Assembly: GCA_947460085.1 (NCBI GenBank)
Contig: CANHGA010000157.1
Location: forward strand, 1-5,138
Origin: Synechococcaceae cyanobacterium
GTDB taxonomy: Bacteria; Cyanobacteriota; Cyanobacteriia; PCC-6307; Cyanobiaceae
Length of the DNA stretch: 5,138 nucleotides
Direction of reading: 5' to 3'
The position numbers and the translations under genes are program-made. The number at the start of each line of letters is the position of its first letter. The stretch's first letter is position 1. Shown here piece after piece: positions 1 through 5,138 of the stretch. Below the pieces are notes generated by a model. It worked only from the letters and a program-made list of their open reading frames with translations, searched no databases and was not told the origin of the DNA.

Positions 1-845
1 AGGACATGCGGAGTGAAATGCTTCTCACCATGGCGAGCCTGGGGGTTCCCATTGAGAAGCAGCACCACGAGGTGGCGACGGCCCAACACGAGCTGGGCAT
101 GAAGTTTGCCGAGCTGATCAGCGCGGCCGACAACGTGATGATTTACAAGTACGTAGTGCGCAACATTGCCAAGAAGTACGGCAAGACTGCCACTTTCATG
201 CCCAAGCCGGTGTTCGGCGATAACGGCAGCGGCATGCACGTGCACCAGAGCCTCTGGAAAGGAGGCAACCCCCTCTTTTTTGGTGAAGGCACCTACGCCA
301 ACCTCTCCCAAACCGCCCGTTGGTACATCGGCGGTCTGCTGAAGCATGCCCCTAGCTTCCTGGCCTTCACCAACCCCACCACTAACAGTTACAAGCGCTT
401 GGTGCCAGGATTTGAAGCCCCGGTGAACCTGGTGTACTCCCAGGGCAACCGTTCGGCGGCGGTGCGCATTCCCCTCACCGGTCCGAGCCCGAAGGCCAAG
501 CGCCTGGAATTCCGTTCCGGCGATGCCCTCTCCAACCCCTACATCGGCTTCGCAGCCATGTTGATGGCGGGTATTGATGGCATCAACAACCAGATTGATC
601 CCGGTGACGGCACCGACGTCGATCTTTTCGAACTCTCTACCGAGGAGCTTTCGAAGATTTCCACCGTGCCTTCATCGCTCAACGGTTCCCTCGAGGCCCT
701 CAAGGCCGACAAGGATTACCTGCTGGCGGGCGGTGTGTTCACCGAAGACTTCATCGACAACTGGGTTTCGATGAAATACGAGGAGGTGCAACAGCTGCGC
801 CAGCGGCCCCACCCCCACGAGTTCACCATGTACTACGACGCCTGA
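1..845 (+). CDS. glnA: Glutamine synthetase type I, C-terminal part (5' truncated by window edge)
   Basis: GlnA joins ammonium to glutamate using ATP, the entry step of the GS-GOGAT pathway in the cytoplasm; the family forms dodecamers. The frame is open to the left edge, so about 280 codons of a usual ~470 are present. Numbering from the Met at 6, the ATP-binding signature KPVFGDNGSGMHVHQS is at residues 67-82. The substrate-gating flap NSYKRLVPGFEAP follows, with Glu137 matching E. coli Glu327. NRSAAVRIP is at 148-156 and RLEFR at 166-170. The end, RQRPHPHEFTMYYDA, is as I recall it from marine and freshwater picocyanobacteria. Phe208 (codon 627-629) sits where the enterobacterial enzyme has the adenylylated Tyr397, so adenylylation control is not expected. 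Cyanobacterial GSI is instead known to be controlled by NtcA and, in many strains, by small inactivating proteins; none is encoded here. A terminator follows 65 bases after the stop. The family assignment is secure. Confidence 0.97.
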   Translation, partial: DMRSEMLLTMASLGVPIEKQHHEVATAQHELGMKFAELISAADNVMIYKYVVRNIAKKYGKTATFMPKPVFGDNGSGMHVHQSLWKGGNPLFFGEGTYANLSQTARWYIGGLLKHAPSFLAFTNPTTNSYKRLVPGFEAPVNLVYSQGNRSAAVRIPLTGPSPKAKRLEFRSGDALSNPYIGFAAMLMAGIDGINNQIDPGDGTDVDLFELSTEELSKISTVPSSLNGSLEALKADKDYLLAGGVFTEDFIDNWVSMKYEEVQQLRQRPHPHEFTMYYDA

Positions 846-910
846 TTCCCAGGGGTATCCGCTGCAGCCTGCCCAGCACGGGGCTGCCCTGCAGTGGCCT
901 TCCTTCGACG

Positions 911-941
911 AGCCTTCCCTCCGCGAGGGGGGGCTTTTTTT
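911..941 (+). terminator. Rho-independent terminator of glnA
   Basis: An 11-bp stem has left arm 911-921 and right arm 925-935. It includes two G-T wobbles, is closed by a three-base CGC loop, and runs into seven T at 935-941. The outer pairs are AGCC with GGCT. It lies 65 bases after the glnA stop, on the glnA strand, and should separate glnA transcription from glnN. There is no matching A-run on the left, so it looks one-directional. Confidence 0.88.
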
Positions 942-964
942 ATGGGCGCCGGTGGATCGGTAGC

Positions 965-980
965 AATGGATTCATCCATT
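965..980. promoter_or_regulatory. Inverted repeat in the glnN promoter region (candidate operator)
   Basis: AATGGAT-TC-ATCCATT is a perfect 7-bp inverted repeat with a two-base centre. It lies 44 bases before the glnN start and 20 bases before a -10-like hexamer. If transcription begins about seven bases after that hexamer, the dyad centre falls near -41, the usual place for a class II activator. It is not the NtcA consensus (GTA, eight bases, TAC), so the binding protein is unknown. A two-base loop makes an RNA hairpin role less likely. The geometry is seen; the function is inferred. Confidence 0.4.
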
Positions 981-1000
981 TAGACCACCCCAGCCAAAGA

Positions 1001-1006
1001 TAAAGT
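1001..1006 (+). promoter_or_regulatory. Possible -10 element of glnN
   Basis: TAAAGT fits the TANNNT pattern of cyanobacterial -10 boxes. It lies in a short A-rich stretch between the terminator and glnN. No TTGACA-like -35 stands at the usual distance, which is typical of activator-dependent cyanobacterial promoters. The leader would be only about 12 bases long, and no Shine-Dalgarno sequence precedes the ATG at 1025. Tentative. Confidence 0.35.
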
Positions 1007-1024
1007 ACATAAAAACTAGATCGA

Positions 1025-3196
1025 ATGCCCAGTTCCCAGCGTCTCTCCGCCTTCCAGACGATCCAGGAACGGCCTGCCACGGCCACGCGTCCCACCGCTC
1101 CCCTCCAGGAACTCTGGGCCCAGGACGTGTTTGATCTGGCCAAGATGAAGGCGGCCCTGCCCAAGGACGTCTTCAAGTCGGTCCAAAAGACCATCAAGGA
1201 CGGCGGAAAGCTCGACGGGACCGTGGCCAACGTGGTGGCCCAAGCCATGAAGGAGTGGGCTACCAGCCGGGGAGCCCTCTACTACGCCCACGTTTTTTAC
1301 CCGCTCACCAACTCCACCGCCGAGAAGCACGACGGCTTTATCTCCGTGCAGGGGGATGGTTCCACCATCACCGAATTCACGGGCAAGGTGCTGGTGCAGG
1401 GCGAGCCCGATGGCTCCTCCTTCCCGAACGGCGGCATCCGCTCCACCTTTGAGGCCCGGGGCTATACCGCCTGGGACATCACCAGCCCCGCCTTCCTGAT
1501 GGAGACCCCCAACGGGGTCACCTTCTGTATTCCCACGGTCTTCATCTCCTGGACCGGCGAAGCCCTCGACAAGAAGACACCCCTGCTGCGCTCGAATGCG
1601 GCCATGAACCGCCAGGCCCAGCGGTTGCTCAAGTTGCTCGGCTGCCAGGAGGTGGCTCCGGTCAACTCCAGTTGTGGAGCGGAGCAGGAGTATTTCCTGG
1701 TGGATAGCAGCTTCGTTGCCCTGCGCTCCGACCTGCTGCTCACCGGCCGCACCCTGTTCGGCCATGCCTCGGCCAAGGGCCAACAATTCGACGACCACTA
1801 CTTCGGGGCAATCCCCGAGCGGGTCCAGGTCTTCATGCAAGACGTGGAGCGCCAGATGTACACCCTGGGCATTCCCGCCAAAACCCGTCACAACGAAGTG
1901 GCCCCAGGCCAGTTCGAGATTGCGCCCTTCTTCGAGGCGGCCAATGTGGCCACCGACCACCAGCAGCTCACCATGACGCTGCTCAAAAACACAGCCCGCA
2001 AGCACGGCTTGACCTGCCTATTGCACGAAAAGCCGTTCGAAGGCATCAACGGCTCTGGAAAGCACGTCAACTGGTCGGTGGGCAATGCCACCCAGGGCAA
2101 CCTGCTCGATCCCGGCAGCACCCCGCACGAGAACATGCAATTCCTGCTGTTCTGCGGCGCCGTCATTCGCGGCGTGCACCTCTACGGGCCCCTGCTCCGG
2201 GCCGTGGTCGCCACCGCCGGCAATGATCACCGACTTGGCGCCAACGAGGCCCCTCCGGCCATCATCTCGGTTTACCTCGGCAGCCAGCTCGAAGATGTGT
2301 TCAAGCAGATCCTGCTTGGTGAAGTGACCGGGTCTGCAGCCGCTGGGGTGATGCAACTGGGGGTCGACACCCTGCCCGAATTCCTCAAGGACCCGGGTGA
2401 TCGGAACCGCACATCTCCCTTCGCCTTTACCGGCAACCGCTTTGAGTTCCGGGCCGTCGGCTCGAACCAGTCCGTGGCGGGCCCGCTGGTGGCCATGAAC
2501 ACGATCCTGGCCGATTCGCTCCAATTCGTTGCCAACGAATTGGAAGCCAAGCTCAATGCCGGCGATTCCCTCGAAACCGCCGCCTACGCGGTGCTGAAGG
2601 GAATCATGCAGAACCACGGCGCCGTGGTGTTTGGGGGCGATGGCTATTCCAAGGAATGGCACCGCATGGCCGTCGAGGAACGGGGCCTCGAAAATCTCCA
2701 CAACACCGCCGAAGCCTTGGGCGTCCTGCAACGCCCGGCCATCCGGGAGCTGTTCGCCAATATTGGGGTTCTCAGCCCCGTGGAGCTCGAAAGCCGTTAC
2801 GAGGTCTACGCCGAGCAATACGTGCTCGCGATTGAAGTTGAGGCCAAGCTTGCCCTGCAGATGGCCCGCACCCAGATCTACCCCGCCGTGATGGGCTACC
2901 TGGGGCAACTCTCCAGCTCGTTGCATCACCAGGAGAGCCTGGCCCTTCCCTGCGACCGGGGGTTGGTCAGCACGATCGCTGGGCTCAACCAACAGCTCCT
3001 GCAGACCTGCACCAAGCTCGAGGAGGCCATCACCAACCCACCCCATGGCGATGTTCAGGGCCACATGAACCATTGCGCCAACAGCCTCCTTCCCCTGATC
3101 GAAGTGCTGCGGGAGGCGGTGGATGGCCTGGAAGCCTTGGTGGACGACGCCATTTGGCCCCTACCCACCTACCAGGAGATGCTGTTCATCAAGTAG
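1025..3196 (+). CDS. glnN: Glutamine synthetase type III (GSIII)
   Basis: GSIII makes glutamine from glutamate, ammonium and ATP in the cytoplasm. It belongs to a long-chain family of hexamer-pair enzymes found in some cyanobacteria and Bacteroides; where studied in cyanobacteria it is raised under nitrogen starvation. The 723 aa match the family length. Residues 1-80 form the GSIII-specific N-terminal part (LWAQDVFDLAKMKAALPKDVFKS). GAEQEYFLVD holds probable metal ligands Glu220 and Glu222. KTRHNEVAPGQFEIAP is at 286-301, the ATP-site motif NGSGKHVNWS at 342-351, and NRFEFRAVGSNQ at 471-482. The helical C-terminal domain ends in the family-typical PTYQEMLFIK. The ATG at 1025 gives the expected N-terminus; no Shine-Dalgarno is visible. 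The gene is intact, follows glnA on the same strand behind a terminator, and overlaps the convergent dehydrogenase gene by eight bases. A dyad upstream may regulate it. Confidence 0.97.
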   Translation: MPSSQRLSAFQTIQERPATATRPTAPLQELWAQDVFDLAKMKAALPKDVFKSVQKTIKDGGKLDGTVANVVAQAMKEWATSRGALYYAHVFYPLTNSTAEKHDGFISVQGDGSTITEFTGKVLVQGEPDGSSFPNGGIRSTFEARGYTAWDITSPAFLMETPNGVTFCIPTVFISWTGEALDKKTPLLRSNAAMNRQAQRLLKLLGCQEVAPVNSSCGAEQEYFLVDSSFVALRSDLLLTGRTLFGHASAKGQQFDDHYFGAIPERVQVFMQDVERQMYTLGIPAKTRHNEVAPGQFEIAPFFEAANVATDHQQLTMTLLKNTARKHGLTCLLHEKPFEGINGSGKHVNWSVGNATQGNLLDPGSTPHENMQFLLFCGAVIRGVHLYGPLLRAVVATAGNDHRLGANEAPPAIISVYLGSQLEDVFKQILLGEVTGSAAAGVMQLGVDTLPEFLKDPGDRNRTSPFAFTGNRFEFRAVGSNQSVAGPLVAMNTILADSLQFVANELEAKLNAGDSLETAAYAVLKGIMQNHGAVVFGGDGYSKEWHRMAVEERGLENLHNTAEALGVLQRPAIRELFANIGVLSPVELESRYEVYAEQYVLAIEVEAKLALQMARTQIYPAVMGYLGQLSSSLHHQESLALPCDRGLVSTIAGLNQQLLQTCTKLEEAITNPPHGDVQGHMNHCANSLLPLIEVLREAVDGLEALVDDAIWPLPTYQEMLFIK

Positions 3197-4583
3197 GCGC
3201 CTCCACGGCGCCCTCGACCAGTTCAGGACGTTCCGCCCGGAATAGCCCCACATCCACGCCCAGGTGCTGGTCCGGCCGACCCGTGATCAGCAGGGCGGTG
3301 CGTTGGCGGGTGGCGATCTGCCACATCCATTTGCTGAACAGGGCGATGCGGTTTTCGGTGTCGGGAATAAAGGCCAAATGGGCCAGGGCCCACACCACCC
3401 AGCCGGCCAGGCCTGTGAGGTAAGTACCCCGCAGGTCGGCCACGGCATACCAGGGGCCAATCACCGCCATGGTGCCCAGGTCCTGCCAGCGGAAGGGAGC
3501 CATCGTTTGGCCCGTGAGACCGGCCAGGATGTCGCGGGCGACCCAGCCACCGGCCTGCACTGCCGGTCCAGCCATGCCCGGCAGCGATGCTGCATCGCTG
3601 GTATGGCTGTAGGAACAGAGATCGCCCACCGCCCGGATCTCCGGATAATCGGGGATCGAGAAATCGGTGTTCACCACCAACCGGCCGCCCCGGTCAACGG
3701 CGCAGCCTGTGCGTTCGCTTAACAGCCCTCCCAATCGGGAAGCCCGCACCCCGGCGGTCCAGCAGATGGTGGCCGCCTCGAGTTGTTGTCCTCCCGCTGC
3801 ACCAAGCAGGCAGACGCGCCCAGGGGCAATCGATTCCACCTTGTGGCCGAGCTGCAACTCCACCCCGGCCCCCTCCAGGTAGGCAGCAGCGGCGGCAGAA
3901 AGCGGCGCGGCCATGGTGGGCAACACCCGCTCCACCAGGTCGACCAGGACAACCCGGCAATCACTCTGACGGAGTTGCTTGAAGTTGCGCTGGACGGCCC
4001 GGTGCATCAATTCGATCAGGGACCCGGCCAGCTCGCAACCGGCGGGGCCTGCTCCCACCACCACAACGGTCTGCAAAAACGACCGTTGCTTGAGGTCCGT
4101 CGTCTGTTCGGCTTCCTCGAGGGCCATCAACAGCCGCCGGCGGATCTCATCGGCATGCTCGAGGATCTTCATTGGAGGCGCTAAAGCCCTCCATTCCTCC
4201 CGGCCGAAATAGGTGCTGCCCGAGCCGGTGGCCAGGATGAGCTGGTCGTAGCCGTAGTGCTGGCCGTTGAACACCACCTGGCGCGCCTCTGGATCGATGT
4301 CGACCACCTCCCCGAGCAGGATCTGGATATTTGGCGCATCGCCCACCATTTGGCGCAAGGGCGAGGCGATATCAGCCTCCGACACCAACCCCGAGGCCAC
4401 CTGATAAAGCAGCGGCTGGAACAGGTTGAAGTTGCGTTTGTCGATCAGCGTGACGCGGACTGCCTGGCGCGCGAGGGAATGGCAGATTTTCAGGCCCGCA
4501 AAACCACCACCAACCACCACCACGTGGGGCCAGGTGCGCATCACCTGCTCGGGCGGATCGAGTTCGAGAAAAAAGCGTTCCAT
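3189..4583 (-). CDS. Type II NAD(P)H:quinone oxidoreductase (NDH-2)
   Basis: This single-subunit flavoprotein passes electrons from NAD(P)H to quinone at the membrane surface without pumping protons. Two Rossmann folds are visible: VVVVGGGFAG at residues 21-30 for FAD, with Asp48 ending the second strand, and VVVVGAGPAG at 173-182 for NAD(P)H. TICWTAGVRAS (272-282) and AVGDLCSY (318-325, FAD-contacting Asp321) are typical. GMAGPAVQAGGWVARDI covers the quinone region, but its first glutamine is replaced by Gly339 compared with the usual AQxAxQ. A hydrophobic and amphipathic C-terminus (386-434) is the membrane anchor. A tail of about 30 residues follows, ending RPELVEGAVEAPT, which looks repeat-derived. 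The protein is 464 aa, slightly long for the family. Met1 is annotated; Met15 (codon 4541-4539) is equally possible, since the first fold starts at residue 21. It converges on and overlaps glnN. It resembles the cyanobacterial Ndb enzymes; I cannot decide which Ndb type. Confidence 0.93.
   Translation of the reverse strand: MERFFLELDPPEQVMRTWPHVVVVGGGFAGLKICHSLARQAVRVTLIDKRNFNLFQPLLYQVASGLVSEADIASPLRQMVGDAPNIQILLGEVVDIDPEARQVVFNGQHYGYDQLILATGSGSTYFGREEWRALAPPMKILEHADEIRRRLLMALEEAEQTTDLKQRSFLQTVVVVGAGPAGCELAGSLIELMHRAVQRNFKQLRQSDCRVVLVDLVERVLPTMAAPLSAAAAAYLEGAGVELQLGHKVESIAPGRVCLLGAAGGQQLEAATICWTAGVRASRLGGLLSERTGCAVDRGGRLVVNTDFSIPDYPEIRAVGDLCSYSHTSDAASLPGMAGPAVQAGGWVARDILAGLTGQTMAPFRWQDLGTMAVIGPWYAVADLRGTYLTGLAGWVVWALAHLAFIPDTENRIALFSKWMWQIATRQRTALLITGRPDQHLGVDVGLFRAERPELVEGAVEAPT
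3196..3212. other. GC-rich hairpin at the convergent 3' ends
   Basis: GGCGCC (3196-3201) and GGCGCC (3207-3212) are self-complementary copies around TCCAC. They form a 6-bp all-GC stem with a five-base loop, starting at the last base of the glnN stop codon. There is no T-tract on either side, so it is not a standard intrinsic terminator. It could mark or protect the glnN mRNA end, or slow polymerases from both directions. In the minus frame it is also coding, for the final residues of the dehydrogenase. Confidence 0.45.
3211..3233. repeat. Possible dispersed-repeat fragment of the PELVEG/STSSGR type
   Basis: The core CCCTCGACCAGTTCAGGACG closely resembles the short dispersed bacterial repeat I recall as CCTTCGACAAGCTCAGGACG (17 of 20 positions). 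Its chance translations are known as PELVEG on one strand and STSSGR on the other. Both peptides occur here: PELVEG in the dehydrogenase tail on the minus strand and STSSGR in an unused plus frame. Only one copy lies in this window, so repeat status depends on the rest of the genome. The match is from memory, not from a search. Confidence 0.4.
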
Positions 4584-4584
4584 G

Positions 4585-4602
4585 GGCTGGCTACCCCCAG
4601 CC
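4585..4602 (-). promoter_or_regulatory. Hairpin abutting the NDH-2 start codon
   Basis: On the minus strand GGCTGG and CCAGCC pair around a six-base loop, GGGTAG, ending one base before the ATG at 4583. The loop holds the only G-rich, ribosome-binding-like sequence near this start. If translation begins at Met1, the structure could limit ribosome access. If Met15 is the true start, it lies in the leader. A possible -10 (TAGATT on the minus strand, 4617-4612) would place the transcript start just before it. Function is inferred. Confidence 0.3.
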
Positions 4603-4737
4603 GGAGTGTCAAATCTATGGGCTCAATTCATTGGGTTGACCATTCCGGCTGTTCCAGTCGTGGCTTGCACACAAAGAATCGGAAGCCGGCCATCCCGAAA
4701 CCCCACCGGCTGTGGTGTAACTCCCTGGACATCCCAC

Positions 4738-4751
4738 CCCCACTAGTGGGG
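4738..4751. repeat. 14-bp perfect palindrome in the divergent intergenic region
   Basis: CCCCACTAGTGGGG is a perfect palindrome with no spacer. It lies between the divergent NDH-2 and ribbon-helix-helix genes, 73 bases before the latter's chosen start and just before an alternative in-frame ATG at 4752. It could be an operator or, in RNA, a short stem. I do not recognise the binding protein. Confidence 0.45.
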
Positions 4752-4770
4752 ATGGCAACTGCACCAACAC

Positions 4771-4801
4771 TGATGCAAATTGCTGTTGATGCATTTTGCA
4801 T
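4771..4801. promoter_or_regulatory. Tandem AT-rich repeats before the ribbon-helix-helix gene (candidate operator)
   Basis: TGATGCAAATTGC (4771-4783) and TGATGCATTTTGC (4787-4799) agree at 11 of 13 positions and are offset by 16 bases. Each carries a dyad: GCAA-A-TTGC at 4775-4783 and ATGCA-TTT-TGCAT at 4789-4801. Ribbon-helix-helix regulators often bind tandem sites in their own promoters, and this pair ends 22 bases before the likely start codon. That supports the start at 4824 and suggests autoregulation. The repeats are seen; the binding is inferred. Confidence 0.45.
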
Positions 4802-4823
4802 AACAACCTCACAAGCTGCATCC

Positions 4824-5069
4824 ATGGGCCGCAACCGTTACCCCGCATCGATTGAAACTGCCACCGAAGCCCAAAACGGGACGGACCTCGGGAAGAACAA
4901 CAAGAGATCAACCCGCATCTCCATCTCCATCTCCCTGGAAATGCAGGAATGGATGGCCCAAGAAAGCTCGAGGCAAGGTCGGTCCCTCTCCAACCTCGCC
5001 AGCTTCTGGGTCAAGCAGAAAGCCGAAGCCCTTGCCCTGGAGCAACGCATCCAGCTTGCCGGGAATTAA
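4824..5069 (+). CDS. Small ribbon-helix-helix (CopG/Arc-like) DNA-binding protein
   Basis: The predicted product is 81 aa. After a polar, probably disordered N-terminus (1-27) comes an alternating strand STRISISIS (29-37). A helix LEMQEWMAQESSRQ (38-51), a turn GRSLSN (52-57) and a second helix SNLASFWVKQKAEALALEQ (56-74) complete the order of a ribbon-helix-helix fold. Such proteins dimerise, insert the paired strand into the DNA major groove, and act as repressors or antitoxins. The frame is open far upstream, but the part before 4584 runs antisense to NDH-2 and is not credible. Met at 4824 is chosen because it leaves the tandem repeats outside the gene; ATGs at 4752 or 4773 would add 24 or 17 residues. 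No Shine-Dalgarno is seen at 4824. The gene is divergent from NDH-2. No toxin partner is visible, though only 69 bases follow. Targets are unknown. Confidence 0.72.
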   Translation: MGRNRYPASIETATEAQNGTDLGKNNKRSTRISISISLEMQEWMAQESSRQGRSLSNLASFWVKQKAEALALEQRIQLAGN

Positions 5070-5090
5070 AAAAGAATTCGGCCCAGCCGA
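5068..5090 (-). terminator. Possible weak terminator for a minus-strand gene beyond the right edge
   Basis: On the minus strand TCGGC-TGG-GCCGA forms a 5-bp stem (5090-5078), followed after four bases by six T (5073-5068). The short stem and the gap before the T-run make it weak. It overlaps the stop codon of the ribbon-helix-helix gene. The remaining bases to 5138 show no gene or RNA that I can support. Confidence 0.22.
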
Positions 5091-5138
5091 TGGTCTCTCC
5101 GGTTCACACCAGCAGACCTCAATCCGTTGGAATGGAAC

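Noticed and set aside
960..973. NtcA site GTA-N8-TTC upstream of glnN
   Set aside because: One core base is wrong, the relaxed GT-N10-AC form also fails, and the distance to the -10 is 27 bases instead of about 20-24. It is kept only as a comment on the overlapping dyad.
1016..3073. Two long minus-strand open frames (1016-2005 and 2018-3073) antisense to glnN
   Set aside because: They mirror the GC-rich codon pattern of glnN, resemble no known protein, and glnN on the other strand is an unambiguous full-length enzyme.
3264..4212. Several plus-strand open frames of 70-150 codons inside NDH-2
   Set aside because: Their translations are proline-, arginine- and glycine-rich shadows of the NDH-2 gene without family features.
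4607..4612. Perfect TTGACA on the minus strand upstream of NDH-2
   Set aside because: No -10-like sequence lies 15-19 bases downstream, and it is only 23 bases from the start codon, so it is probably chance.
4717..4730. Relaxed NtcA-like GT-N10-AC upstream of the ribbon-helix-helix gene
   Set aside because: The relaxed pattern occurs by chance about once per 256 bases, and no TANNNT box follows at the right distance.
4257..5069. A single 270-codon plus-strand gene
   Set aside because: The part before 4584 is antisense to the conserved NDH-2 N-terminal region and looks non-protein-like; only the last ~81 residues form a recognisable fold.
5091..5138. tRNA-like GGTTCACACC and a GGTCT/AGACC pairing near the right edge
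   Set aside because: No acceptor, D or anticodon arms can be assembled, and the sequence is cut by the edge. There is not enough to call an RNA gene.
1..5138. CRISPR arrays, insertion sequences, phage genes or tRNA-linked islands
   Set aside because: No regularly spaced repeats, transposase motifs or attachment-site duplications were seen on either strand.

Overview
The window looks like a piece of a GC-rich picocyanobacterial chromosome (Synechococcus/Cyanobium type). This rests on the glnA C-terminal sequence, a cyanobacterial-style type III glutamine synthetase, a type II NAD(P)H dehydrogenase resembling cyanobacterial ones, and starts without Shine-Dalgarno sequences. The genus is inferred from remembered protein families, not from a search.

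Layout, left to right. (1) 1-845, plus strand: the C-terminal ~60% of glnA (glutamine synthetase type I), cut by the left edge. (2) 846-1024: a strong intrinsic terminator (911-941), then the presumed glnN promoter, with a near-perfect dyad at 965-980 and a -10-like hexamer at 1001-1006. (3) 1025-3196, plus strand: complete glnN (glutamine synthetase type III, 723 aa). (4) 3189-4583, minus strand: a complete type II NAD(P)H:quinone oxidoreductase whose last codons overlap the end of glnN. The junction carries a GC hairpin, and a short sequence there resembles the dispersed repeats that translate as PELVEG/STSSGR. (5) 4584-4823: a divergent intergenic region with a hairpin touching the dehydrogenase start codon, a 14-bp perfect palindrome and tandem AT-rich repeats. 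(6) 4824-5069, plus strand: a small ribbon-helix-helix protein of about 81 aa. (7) 5070-5138: a tail without a recognisable gene.

Biology. The two glutamine synthetases catalyse the same reaction, ATP-dependent condensation of ammonium with glutamate. They come from very different families and sit side by side, yet a terminator separates them and suggests independent control. The dehydrogenase would feed NAD(P)H electrons into the quinone pool. The ribbon-helix-helix protein is a plausible local DNA-binding regulator, with candidate operator repeats just in front of it.

I see no mobile element, CRISPR array, RNA gene or clear novel multi-gene system. The most unusual items are the glnA-glnN pairing, the glnN promoter dyad, the repeat-like tail on the dehydrogenase and the repeats before the small regulator.
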